The notes below the pieces were generated by a model. It saw only the letters and a program-made list of their open reading frames with translations, made no database searches and was not told the DNA's origin. A program made the translations under genes and the position numbers. DNA of 64,000 nucleotides from Paraburkholderia tropica (GTDB lineage: Bacteria; Pseudomonadota; Gammaproteobacteria; Burkholderiales; Burkholderiaceae). This document shows, piece by piece, positions 35,922 to 44,566 of this stretch (the stretch's first letter is position 1; every line of letters begins with the position of its first letter). Location of the stretch: positions 186,001 through 250,000 of the forward strand of contig NZ_FNZM01000010.1 in assembly GCF_900109265.1 (NCBI RefSeq), written 5' to 3'.

Positions 35922-37232
35922 TCAGTGTCCGTGATTTTCGCCGATCAGCGCGACCGAGTCGAACGCGCGCTGATTGGCCTGGTGGCGCCGCATCACGAGC
36001 CACATCATCAGACAGACGAAGGTGCCGAACAGCACGATCACGATGGTCACCGGCACGTCGAGCCAGACGAGCACGGCGTAGAGGCACAGCATCACGAGCA
36101 CCGAGAGATTCTCGTTGAAATTCTGCACGGCGATCGAGTGGCCGGCGGACAGCAGCACGTGGCCGCGATGCTGGAGCAGCGCGTTCATCGGCACAACGAA
36201 GAAGCCCGACAGCGCGCCCACGACCATCAGGAACATATAGGCGAACAGCAGATAGCCCGGAATGCGCAGATGGCCGATATGCAGGCCCCAATGCGGCGGA
36301 AAGAGGTTGCGCGTGTAGAACGCCATCAGCATGACGGCGATGCCCATCAGAATGCCGACCGGCAGTACCGAAAGCGACTTCTTGAGCGGGATGCGCGCGG
36401 CCGCGATCATCGCGCCGGCGGCCACGCCCACGGCTACCACGGCCTGCAGCACCGCGCCTTCCGAGAGCGACATGCCGAGCGAGACTTCGGCCCATTTCAG
36501 CACGATGAATTGCAGTGTGGCGCCCGCGCCCCAGAACAGCGTCGTGACCGCGAGCGAAATCTGGCCGAGCTTGTCGTGCCAGAGCGTGTTGAAGCAGTCG
36601 GCGAAATCGGTGATGAGGCGGATCGGACCGTGCTGCTGGCGCGGATAGCGCGCGCCGGTGTCGGGAATGCGCAGATTGAAGAGGGCGGCGATCACGTAGA
36701 TGGCCATGATCACGAGCATCGCGGCTTCGGCCGGCGTGTTGATCGAGGCGGGCGTGTGGCGGATCACGTGGGCGGCGATGTGCGGGCTGATCAGCGCGCC
36801 GCCGAGCACGGTGCCGAGAATGATGGAGCCGACCGTGGTGCCCTCGATCCAGCCATTGGCGGCGACGAGCCGTTCGGGCGGCAGCAGCTCGGTCAGAATG
36901 CCGTATTTGGCCGGCGAATACGCCGCCGCGCCGAAACCGACCACGCCGTACGCGAGCAAGGGATGCGTGCCGGCCAGCATCATGGCGCAGCCCACGACCT
37001 TGATCGAGTTCGTGATAAACATCACTTTGCCCTTAGGGCGGGAATCAGCAAAGGCGCCGACGAATGCGGCAAGAACGACGTAGGAAAGGACGAAGAACAG
37101 CTTGAGCAGCGGCGTCATCCAGTTCGGGGCGTGAAGGTCTTTCAGCAGTGCAATCGCAGCGATCAGGAGCGCATTGTCGGCCAACGACGAAAAAAACTGC
37201 GCGGCCATGATGGTGTAAAAGCCTTTTTTCAT
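35922..37232 (-). CDS. lplT: Lysophospholipid transporter, MFS family
   Basis: A 436-aa polytopic membrane protein of the LplT branch of the major facilitator superfamily, which flips lysophospholipids across the inner membrane for re-acylation. The N-terminus MKKGFYTIMAAQFFSSLADNALL and the GFGAAAYSPAKYGILTELLP region are hallmarks. About 12 membrane segments are visible. In E. coli LplT is paired with the acyltransferase Aas, which is not adjacent here. The patatin and cardiolipin synthase genes in the window are also phospholipid genes, though not in an operon with it. Confidence 0.9.
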   Translation of the reverse strand: MKKGFYTIMAAQFFSSLADNALLIAAIALLKDLHAPNWMTPLLKLFFVLSYVVLAAFVGAFADSRPKGKVMFITNSIKVVGCAMMLAGTHPLLAYGVVGFGAAAYSPAKYGILTELLPPERLVAANGWIEGTTVGSIILGTVLGGALISPHIAAHVIRHTPASINTPAEAAMLVIMAIYVIAALFNLRIPDTGARYPRQQHGPIRLITDFADCFNTLWHDKLGQISLAVTTLFWGAGATLQFIVLKWAEVSLGMSLSEGAVLQAVVAVGVAAGAMIAAARIPLKKSLSVLPVGILMGIAVMLMAFYTRNLFPPHWGLHIGHLRIPGYLLFAYMFLMVVGALSGFFVVPMNALLQHRGHVLLSAGHSIAVQNFNENLSVLVMLCLYAVLVWLDVPVTIVIVLFGTFVCLMMWLVMRRHQANQRAFDSVALIGENHGH

Positions 37233-37450
37233 CTGATGCGATGCTGTCCTCGCTGCGGTCCGTCCGCCCCGGACGGGTGGGAGGCATCCGGGCTTATTAC
37301 GTTCGAAATGGGTTGTGCGCAGGGCTTTATATCACGAAAATAGCTGCATTCGGACTAGCACATTCCTTGACCGCCCAGCAGGCGGGCCTGCCGGGCGCTG
37401 AAAACACCCTGTAAGCTCCTGATTCGAAAGCGTCTTTACGAAAATCTCCC

Positions 37451-38521
37451 ATGCCTCGCCCCCTCTCAGCCACGATTCACACCGCCGCACTCGCCAATAA
37501 TCTCTCCGTCGTCCGGAAATACGCGCCGAAGTCGAAAATCTGGGCCGTGGTCAAGGCCAATGCCTACGGGCACGGGCTGGCGCGGGCGTTCCCCGGACTG
37601 CGCGCCACCGACGGTTTCGGCCTGCTCGACCTCGAAGAGGCCGTGAAGCTGCGCGAACTCGGCTGGGCGGGGCCGATCCTGCTGCTCGAAGGCTTTTTCC
37701 GGCCGACCGACATCGACGTGATCGACCGTTACAGCCTCTCGACCGTCGTCCACTGCGACGAGCAGATGCGCATGCTCGAAATGGCGCGTCTCTCGAAGCC
37801 CGTGAACGTGCAGCTCAAGATGAATAGCGGTATGAACCGGCTCGGCTACACGCCCGAGAAATACCGCGCCGCATGGGAGCGCGCGCGGGCGGCGGCCGGC
37901 ATCGGTCAGATCACGCTGATGACGCATTTCGCGGACGCCGACACGCCGCGCGGCATCGGCGAGGCGATGGCGGCGTTCGAGCGTGGCGCGCAGGGGATCG
38001 CGGGCGCGCGCAGTCTCGCGAATTCGGCGGCCACGCTCTGGCATCCGGAGTCGCATTTCGACTGGGTGCGGCCGGGCATCGTGCTCTACGGCGCGTCGCC
38101 TTCGGGCGAGGCGTCGGCGCTCGACGGCACCGGCCTGCAACCGGCGATGACGCTCGCATCCGAATTGATCGCCACCCAGAACGTTGCCGAAGGCCAGACC
38201 GTCGGCTACGGCTCGACCTTCACGGCGCGCAAGCCCATGCGCATCGGCGTGGTGGCGTGCGGTTACGCGGACGGCTATCCGCGCGTCGCGCCCGAGGGCA
38301 CGCCGGTGATCGTCGACGGCGTGCGCACGCGGGTCGTCGGCCGCGTCTCCATGGACATGCTGACCGTCGATCTCACGCCGGTGCCGGGCGCGGGCATGGG
38401 CACGCGCGTCGAGCTGTGGGGCGCGAATCTGCCGATCGACGAGGTGGCCGCCGCGTGCGGCACGATCGGTTACGAGCTGATGTGCGCGGTCGCGCCGCGC
38501 GTGCCGGTGCGCGCGGAGTAA
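37451..38521 (+). CDS. alr: Alanine racemase
   Basis: PLP enzyme making D-alanine for peptidoglycan. The 356-aa product has the PLP lysine in AVVKANAYGHGLAR (Lys35), the second catalytic Tyr in VGYGSTFTAR (Tyr253), SGMNRLGY, and GRVSMDMLTVDL, all conserved. It is the length of biosynthetic/catabolic racemases. It is divergent from lplT with 218 bases between starts, and radA follows 64 bases later. Confidence 0.96.
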   Translation: MPRPLSATIHTAALANNLSVVRKYAPKSKIWAVVKANAYGHGLARAFPGLRATDGFGLLDLEEAVKLRELGWAGPILLLEGFFRPTDIDVIDRYSLSTVVHCDEQMRMLEMARLSKPVNVQLKMNSGMNRLGYTPEKYRAAWERARAAAGIGQITLMTHFADADTPRGIGEAMAAFERGAQGIAGARSLANSAATLWHPESHFDWVRPGIVLYGASPSGEASALDGTGLQPAMTLASELIATQNVAEGQTVGYGSTFTARKPMRIGVVACGYADGYPRVAPEGTPVIVDGVRTRVVGRVSMDMLTVDLTPVPGAGMGTRVELWGANLPIDEVAAACGTIGYELMCAVAPRVPVRAE

Positions 38522-38585
38522 GCGCGGCATAAGCGCGGCGCGTGGGGAAGCGGGCCAGGACAACGACACCAGAAACAAAGGCGGT

Positions 38586-39974
38586 ATGGCGAAAAGCATG
38601 GCGAAGGTTAAGACGCTCTATATCTGCACCGAATGCGGCGGACAGGCGCCGAAATGGCAAGGACAGTGCCCCGCGTGCAGCGCGTGGAACACGCTGGTGG
38701 AAAGCGTCGCGGAGCCCGCGGGCAATCACCGTTATCAGGCGCTCGCGAAGAGCGCGCCGGTGCGCCGTCTCGCCGATATCGAGGCGTCCGACGTGCCGCG
38801 CTTCACGTCCGGCGTGGGCGAATTCGACCGCGTGCTGGGCGGCGGTCTGGTCGCGGGCGGCGTGGTGCTGATCGGCGGCGATCCGGGCATCGGCAAATCG
38901 ACGCTGCTGCTGCAATCGCTCGCCGAAATCGCGGCCGACCGCCGCGCGCTCTATGTGAGCGGCGAGGAATCGGCGGCGCAGATTGCATTGCGCGCGCAAC
39001 GTCTCGGTCTGCTCGAAAAGGGCTCGAAGATGAGCGAGCTGCAACTGCTCGCCGAAATCCAGCTCGAAAAGATCCAGGCGACCATCGAGGCAGAGAAGCC
39101 CGACGTTGCCGTCATCGACTCCATCCAGACGATCTATTCCGAAGCGCTGACGTCCGCGCCCGGCTCGGTCGCGCAGGTGCGCGAGTGCGCGGCGCAGCTC
39201 ACGCGCATCGCCAAGCAGTCGGGCACGTCGATCATCATGGTCGGCCACGTGACGAAGGAGGGCAACCTCGCGGGCCCGCGCGTGCTGGAACATATCGTCG
39301 ATACGGTGCTGTATTTCGAGGGCGACACGCACTCGTCGTTCCGTCTGGTGCGCGCGTTCAAGAACCGGTTCGGCGCGGTCAACGAACTGGGCGTGTTCGC
39401 GATGACCGAGCGCGGCCTGCGCGGCGTTGCCAATCCTTCCGCACTGTTTCTGTCGCAACACGAGCAGAGCGTGCCGGGTTCGTGCGTGATGGTGACGCAG
39501 GAAGGCTCGCGGCCGCTGCTCGTGGAAGTGCAGGCGCTGGTCGACACGGCGCAGGTGCCGAATCCGCGCCGACTCGCGGTCGGGCTCGAGCAAAACCGGC
39601 TCGCGCTGCTGCTGGCGGTGCTGCATCGTCACGCGGGGATCGGCTGTTTCGACCAGGACGTGTTCCTGAACGCGGTGGGCGGCGTGAAGATCACCGAGCC
39701 GGCCGCCGACCTCGCCGTGCTGCTTTCGATTCATTCGTCGATGCGTAACAAGGCGTTGCCCAAGGGGCTGATCGTTTTCGGCGAAGTGGGCCTGGCGGGC
39801 GAGATCCGTCCCTCGCCACGCGGGCAGGATCGTCTGAAGGAAGCGGCGAAGCTCGGTTTCACCTGCGCGCTGATTCCGCGCGCCAATGCGCCGAAGCAGC
39901 CGATCGAGGGACTCAAGGTGATCGCGGTCGAGCGGATTGAGGAAGCGATCGACCGGGTGCGCGAACTGGAGTGA
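38586..39974 (+). CDS. radA: DNA repair protein RadA
   Basis: A branch-migration ATPase/helicase aiding recombination. The 462-aa product has the N-terminal C4 zinc finger (CTECGG...CPAC, about residues 14-31), RecA-like Walker A GGDPGIGKST, the RadA-specific FKNRFGAVNELGVF and a C-terminal Lon-like domain (FNAVGG-type DVFLNAVGGVKI, EVGLAGEIRP). I start at ATG 38586, with AAAGG 4 bases upstream; ATG 38598 would give 458 aa, closer to family length, and cannot be excluded. Confidence 0.95.
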   Translation: MAKSMAKVKTLYICTECGGQAPKWQGQCPACSAWNTLVESVAEPAGNHRYQALAKSAPVRRLADIEASDVPRFTSGVGEFDRVLGGGLVAGGVVLIGGDPGIGKSTLLLQSLAEIAADRRALYVSGEESAAQIALRAQRLGLLEKGSKMSELQLLAEIQLEKIQATIEAEKPDVAVIDSIQTIYSEALTSAPGSVAQVRECAAQLTRIAKQSGTSIIMVGHVTKEGNLAGPRVLEHIVDTVLYFEGDTHSSFRLVRAFKNRFGAVNELGVFAMTERGLRGVANPSALFLSQHEQSVPGSCVMVTQEGSRPLLVEVQALVDTAQVPNPRRLAVGLEQNRLALLLAVLHRHAGIGCFDQDVFLNAVGGVKITEPAADLAVLLSIHSSMRNKALPKGLIVFGEVGLAGEIRPSPRGQDRLKEAAKLGFTCALIPRANAPKQPIEGLKVIAVERIEEAIDRVRELE

Positions 39975-40108
39975 TGTCGATGCGACAGGCATGGTCTGTC
40001 GCGTAATCATTGGTAACAACCCTGGTTCGCACTGTAACCAGAAAATTTTGCGATTTCCCTATCCTTGCCCGCATATGCAACCCCGCATCCAGCGGAAAGG
40101 ATAGCGAC

Positions 40109-40372
40109 TTGAAACAGACAGAATCGTCCTTCGTCGGAAACTCGATCGTCGTGCGCGGCTGCCGCGTCTCCGAGCCGCTTGTGCAGCCTTTCGGCGGCAC
40201 TTGCCGCATCGTCGAGTGGATCGACGGCGACGGCCGCATTTCACGCCAGGTGGTGGCCGGCAATGTGACGGCCGCGCAGGTGCGCAGCACCATCGCCCAT
40301 CACGTGGAAGGCCGCAAACACGTCATGTACGACGACGAGCGCATGCCGCGTCAAACGCTGCCGCGGCGCTAG
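40109..40372 (+). CDS. Small hypothetical protein (DUF2866-like?)
   Basis: An 87-aa cytoplasmic protein. I chose TTG at 40109 because AAAGGA lies 7 bases upstream and the protein then begins MKQTESSFVGNS. The body is VRGCRVSEPLVQPFGGTCR, then EWIDGDGRISRQVV and IAHHVEGRKHVMYDDE. No signal peptide or membrane segment. The composition and the strong ribosome site support a real gene. It resembles, from memory and uncertainly, a small Burkholderia family annotated DUF2866. A terminator follows. Confidence 0.7.
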   Translation: MKQTESSFVGNSIVVRGCRVSEPLVQPFGGTCRIVEWIDGDGRISRQVVAGNVTAAQVRSTIAHHVEGRKHVMYDDERMPRQTLPRR

Positions 40373-40444
40373 GCGCGCGGCGAGGTCTCGGGTGGCGCCC
40401 GAGGGTGGCGGCGAGGTCATGGTCACGACACAGGCACTTGCCAG

Positions 40445-40473
40445 AAAAATGGGCGCATCGAGCGCCCATTTTT
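40445..40473. terminator. Bidirectional terminator between the small protein and CoA-transferase genes
   Basis: ATGGGCGC (40449-40456) pairs with GCGCCCAT (40462-40469), loop ATCGA, flanked by AAAAA and TTTTT. It lies between convergent genes. Confidence 0.88.
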
Positions 40474-40560
40474 CATACAGCTTGCCTTTCCTTAACTTAC
40501 ATTGCGCCTGCTCCTGGTTGCTCCTTGGCAGCCCCTCCGCCGCGCCCTGGCCGCGTTCGC

Positions 40561-41874
40561 TCACGGGCCGTAGCTGAACGGTTTCTTGCCCGGCGGCTGG
40601 CCCGGTGCGTGGGTGCCGCCGCCTTGCGGAGCATTTTGCGCATAGCCCTGCATGCCGGGCGTATTGGTCGCGAAAGCGGTTTGCGGATTGGGCGGCGGAG
40701 GCGCTACGGGTGCGCTTTGCGTACCCGCCATGCCGTAGGCCGCAGCGGCGGCGCCCGCCTGGGCAAACGGCGCCGCGGCCGGCGGCAAGCCCGCGGCACG
40801 GCGCGCTTCCGCTTCACGCTGCGCGGCGATTTCGTCGAGCACCGCCTGGAGCGCTTCCGGATTGAAGAGCGGATGATTGGCTGCCTCGCCGGGCGTGAGC
40901 ACCGGCGACACGCAGCAGTCGATCACTTCGAGCCGGTCGATCCACGTTTGCAGCGGCTCGGCCGCAATCATCGCGGCGAACTCGTGCGTGAGCGCTGCCG
41001 CGTCCGTGCCACCGATCGCCTGACCGAGGCTCCAGTGCCGCTGCGCCCAATCCTCGCGGCCAATGGCCGTGCAGAGCGCCTGCCAGAACTTCAGCTCCAG
41101 CGCACCGACGGCCAGCCAGCGATCGTCCTGGGTGCGATAGAGGTTGTAGCAGGGCACGCCGCCGTTGAGCAGGCCGCCGCCCGCCTCGAGCGCGGCCGCG
41201 TCGTCGTTGGCGAGCGCGACCTGGGCGACCACGTTGTGCGTGTGCGAGACGTGCGCCATCGAGATATCGACGAAACGGCCTTCGCCGCCACGCGCAACTT
41301 GCCAGAGCGCGGCGAGAATCTGCGTGACCGCCGCGAGCGCGCCGCCCAGCAGATCGGCGATCTGGAAATTGGGCAGCACGGGCGCGCCGTCCCGCGCGGC
41401 GATCTGGTGGAGCACGCCGGAATACGCGACGTAATTGATGTCGTGGCCGGCGCGCTCGGCGAACGGACTGGTCGTGCCGTAACCCGTGATCGCGCAGTAG
41501 ACGAGCTTGGGGTTGATCGCGCGCAGGGTCTCGTAGCCGAGCCCGAGCCGGTCCATGACGCCGGGCCGGAAGCTCTCGACCAGCACGTCGGCGTCGCGGG
41601 CGAGCGCGAGCAGCACCGCGCGGCCGCCCTCGGACTTGAGGTCGAGCCGCGTTTCGCGCTTGCCGCGGTTCACGATCTGATAGAACGCGCCCGGACGGCC
41701 CGCGATTTCGTCGGCGCTGTTGCGCATCATGGCGCGCGAGGCGTCGCCGGCGCCCGGCGGCTCGATCTTGAGCACGTCGGCGCCCATTTCCGCGAGGCGC
41801 AGCGTGGCCACCGGCCCGGGCAAAAGACGGGTCAGATCGAGAACGCGGAGGCCTTGCAAGGCGGGTGTCGACAC
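40561..41874 (-). CDS. CaiB/BaiF CoA-transferase family protein, AMACR-like
   Basis: Family III CoA transferase/racemase, 437 aa. It begins GLRVLDLTRLLPGPVATLRLAEMGADVLKIE-type (core: MGADVLKIEPP), and GHDINYVAYSGVL (about residues 150-162) is the alpha-methylacyl-CoA racemase pattern. The last ~75 residues are Ala/Pro/Gly/Gln-rich (PVAPPPPNPQTAF, GGGTHAPGQPPGKK), a low-complexity tail not needed by the fold. I chose GTG at 41874, preceded by AGGAG at 8 bases; TTG 41919 lacks a ribosome site. The racemase role is inferred. Confidence 0.88.
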   Translation of the reverse strand: MSTPALQGLRVLDLTRLLPGPVATLRLAEMGADVLKIEPPGAGDASRAMMRNSADEIAGRPGAFYQIVNRGKRETRLDLKSEGGRAVLLALARDADVLVESFRPGVMDRLGLGYETLRAINPKLVYCAITGYGTTSPFAERAGHDINYVAYSGVLHQIAARDGAPVLPNFQIADLLGGALAAVTQILAALWQVARGGEGRFVDISMAHVSHTHNVVAQVALANDDAAALEAGGGLLNGGVPCYNLYRTQDDRWLAVGALELKFWQALCTAIGREDWAQRHWSLGQAIGGTDAAALTHEFAAMIAAEPLQTWIDRLEVIDCCVSPVLTPGEAANHPLFNPEALQAVLDEIAAQREAEARRAAGLPPAAAPFAQAGAAAAAYGMAGTQSAPVAPPPPNPQTAFATNTPGMQGYAQNAPQGGGTHAPGQPPGKKPFSYGP

Positions 41875-41962
41875 TCGGGTGACTCCTGGCGGTGAGAGCG
41901 GTGACGTCGTTAAGGTCAACAGGCGGATCAGGATCGATTGTGCCGCACGTGCGGTGCGGGCA

Positions 41963-43918
41963 TCAGCCGATCTGCTCGAGTTCTTCGTGCGCTTCGAGCC
42001 ATTCGGCTTCGAGCGTCTCGAGGCGCGACTGGACGTCGGCCTGACGGCGGATCGCGTCGGTCAGACGCGTCTTCTGCTCGGGCTCGTAGCTGGCCGGGTC
42101 GGCGACGAAGCCGTCCAGCGTGCCTTTCTCGGCATTGAGCGCGTCCATTTCCTTTTCGATCTTGCCGATCTTCGCCTGCAGCGGCTTCTTCAGATGCGCA
42201 AGACGTTGGCGCGTTTCCGCTTCCTGACGACGCTGTTCCTTGCGGTTGACGCCCGCATCGGCGCCATCCAGTTCGCTGGCCGCATTCCCCGTGCCGCCGG
42301 CTGCCGCCGCCTTGAGCGCCGCGCGTTGCTCGGCCGCGTGCTGGAGCAGCCAGTCGCGGTAGTCGTCGAGATCGCCGTCGAACGGTTGCAGCCGGTGTTT
42401 GGCGACCAGCATGAACTGGTCGGTGGTTGCGCGCAGCAGATGGCGGTCGTGCGACACCAGAATGAGCGTGCCTTCGAACTGGGCGAGCGCCATGGTCAGG
42501 GCGTGACGCGTTTCGAGGTCGAGGTGGTTGGTCGGTTCGTCGAGCAGCAGCAGATTGGGCTTTTGCCAGATGATGAGTGCGAGCGCGAGGCGTGCCTTTT
42601 CGCCGCCCGAAAAGGGCGCGATGGGCGCCGTGGCCATTTCGCCGGGGAAATTGAAGCCGCCGAGGAAATCGCGCAATTCCTGCTCGCGCGTGTCGGGCGC
42701 GAGGCGCGCGAGATGCTGGAGCGGCGAGTCGTCGGGGCGCAGCGTTTCGAGCTGATGCTGCGCGAAATAGCCGATCTGCAGGCCTTTGCCCGTGCGCGTC
42801 TCGCCCGAAAGCGGCCCGAGCGTGCCCGCGAGCGTCTTGATCAGCGTCGATTTACCCTGGCCGTTCGCGCCCAGCAGCCCGATGCGCTGGCCGTTCTGAA
42901 TGGACAGCGCCACACGCTCGACGATGGGCGTTTCGGTGCCGTCTTCGGCGCGATAGCCGCAGCGCACGTCTTCCATCACGAGCATGGGATTGGGCGCGGA
43001 ATCGGGCGTGCGGAACTCGAAAGTGAACGGCGAGGCGGCATGCGCGGGCGCGATCAGCTCCATCTTTTCGAGCGCCTTCACACGGCTCTGCGCCTGGCGC
43101 GCCTTGGTGGCCTTGGCCTTGAAGCGGTCAATGAAGCTCTGCAGATGCGCGACGGTTTTCTGCTGCTTTTCGTAGGCGCTTTGCTGCAGCGCGAGCTGCT
43201 GCGCGCGCAGCAGCTCGAACTGCGAATAGTTGCCGCCGTAGCGTTTGACCTGCTGATTTTCCAGATGCAGCGTGACGTTGCAGATTGCGTCGAGGAATTC
43301 GCGGTCGTGCGAAATGACGACAAGCGTGCCCGGATAGCGATGCAGCCAGTCTTCGAGCCAGACGATGGCGTCGAGGTCCAGGTGGTTCGTGGGTTCGTCG
43401 AGCAGCAGCAGGTCGGAGCGGCACATCAGCGCCTGCGCGAGATTCAGGCGCATGCGCCAGCCGCCCGAGAAGCTCGCCACGGGCTGGCGCGTCTGGTCGA
43501 GCGTGAAGCCGAGGCCGAGCAGCAGCGCTTCGGCGCGCGCGGGCGCGGTGTAGCCGTCGGCGTCGGCGAACGCGGCGTGGGCTTCGGCTTCGGCCGCGCC
43601 GTCGTGGGCCGCCGAGGCCGCCGCAATACGCGCTTCGATTTCGCGCAGGTCGGCGTCGCCGTCGAGCGTGTATTCGAGCGCGCTCCTGTCGACCGCGGGC
43701 GTTTCCTGCGCCACGTGCGCGATCTGCCACGAAGGCGGCAGCGAGAAGTCGCCGGCGTCCGCGTGCAGTTCGCCGCGCAGCACGGAGAACAGCGTGGATT
43801 TGCCCGCGCCGTTCGCGCCGACGAGACCGGCCTTTTCACCCGGATTCAGGGTGAACGAGGTCTGGTCGAAAAGCGGCTTGGTGCCGCGAGCAAGGCTGAA
43901 TTGGTTGAAGCGGATCAC
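41963..43918 (-). CDS. ABC-F family ATPase (YheS-like)
   Basis: A soluble ribosome-associated double ATPase, 651 aa. NBD1 has Walker A GANGAGKST, signature FSGGWRMRLNLAQAL and LLLLDEPTNHLD. NBD2 has GANGQGKST, FSGGEKARLALAL and LLLLDEPTNHLD. Between them is the P-site tRNA-interaction linker (about 255-320). The C-terminal ~110 residues are a coiled coil (RQEAETRQRLAHLKK to the end). No transmembrane helices, as expected for ABC-F. Closest in layout to YheS/Uup, translation-related; precise role unknown. Confidence 0.93.
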   Translation of the reverse strand: MIRFNQFSLARGTKPLFDQTSFTLNPGEKAGLVGANGAGKSTLFSVLRGELHADAGDFSLPPSWQIAHVAQETPAVDRSALEYTLDGDADLREIEARIAAASAAHDGAAEAEAHAAFADADGYTAPARAEALLLGLGFTLDQTRQPVASFSGGWRMRLNLAQALMCRSDLLLLDEPTNHLDLDAIVWLEDWLHRYPGTLVVISHDREFLDAICNVTLHLENQQVKRYGGNYSQFELLRAQQLALQQSAYEKQQKTVAHLQSFIDRFKAKATKARQAQSRVKALEKMELIAPAHAASPFTFEFRTPDSAPNPMLVMEDVRCGYRAEDGTETPIVERVALSIQNGQRIGLLGANGQGKSTLIKTLAGTLGPLSGETRTGKGLQIGYFAQHQLETLRPDDSPLQHLARLAPDTREQELRDFLGGFNFPGEMATAPIAPFSGGEKARLALALIIWQKPNLLLLDEPTNHLDLETRHALTMALAQFEGTLILVSHDRHLLRATTDQFMLVAKHRLQPFDGDLDDYRDWLLQHAAEQRAALKAAAAGGTGNAASELDGADAGVNRKEQRRQEAETRQRLAHLKKPLQAKIGKIEKEMDALNAEKGTLDGFVADPASYEPEQKTRLTDAIRRQADVQSRLETLEAEWLEAHEELEQIG

Positions 43919-43991
43919 GGGAGCGCTGGCGCGGACGGGGCCGCGAACAAAACGTAAAGCGCTATTTTAACTGGGTGGAGGGCCTCCAATG

Positions 43992-44018
43992 ACTAGCCGA
44001 ACGGCTAGCCATTCGGCC
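43992..44018. promoter_or_regulatory. Inverted pair of TAGCC(A/G)TTCGGC elements upstream of gpx
   Basis: A reversed copy (43992-44005, reading GCCGTTCGGCTAGT on the minus strand) abuts a forward copy TAGCCATTCGGCC (44006-44018). The first half also forms the palindrome CTAGCCGAACGGCTAG (43993-44008). Forward copies recur upstream of ligA. Role unknown. Confidence 0.45.
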
Positions 44019-44074
44019 AGGGTGCGGGGCGGCCCCTTTCTCCATTAGACTGGCGCTTTCCTTTGGAGAGCCAG

Positions 44075-44557
44075 ATGACGACGGTGTATGCGTTTTCGGC
44101 CGAGCCGCTGGGCGGCGGCGCGCCAGTGAGCCTCGAACAGTATGCGGGCAAGGTCCTGTTGATCGTGAACACCGCGAGCGAATGCGGTTTCACGCCGCAA
44201 TACGCGGGTCTGCAAAAGCTCCACGATCAGTACGCCGCGCGCGGCCTCGCGGTGCTCGGCTTCCCGTGCAACCAGTTCGGCAAGCAGGAGCCGGGCGACG
44301 CATCGCAGATCGGCGCGTTTTGCGAGAAGAATTTCGGCGTCACGTTCCCGATGTTCGCGAAGATCGACGTGAACGGCGCCCACGCGCACCCGCTCTACCA
44401 ATGGCTGACCGAGGAAGCGCCGGGCGTGCTGGGCCTCGAGCGCGTGAAGTGGAATTTCACGAAGTTTCTCGTCGACCGCAACGGCAACGTGGTCAAGCGC
44501 TACGCGCCGGTCACGAAGCCCGACGCCATCGCCGCCGACATCGAAAAGCTGCTGTAA
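44075..44557 (+). CDS. Glutathione peroxidase (Cys type)
   Basis: Reduces hydrogen or organic peroxides with thiol donors. The 160-aa product has catalytic Cys37 in NTASECGFTPQY, Gln in FPCNQFGKQEPG (about 70-80) and Trp in VKWNFTKFLVD (about 126), the GPx triad. No selenocysteine. GGAGAG precedes the ATG by 6 bases. It is convergent with the cardiolipin synthase gene (9 bases between stops) and divergent from the ABC-F gene. Confidence 0.95.
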   Translation: MTTVYAFSAEPLGGGAPVSLEQYAGKVLLIVNTASECGFTPQYAGLQKLHDQYAARGLAVLGFPCNQFGKQEPGDASQIGAFCEKNFGVTFPMFAKIDVNGAHAHPLYQWLTEEAPGVLGLERVKWNFTKFLVDRNGNVVKRYAPVTKPDAIAADIEKLL

Positions 44558-44566
44558 CGCCGGGCG

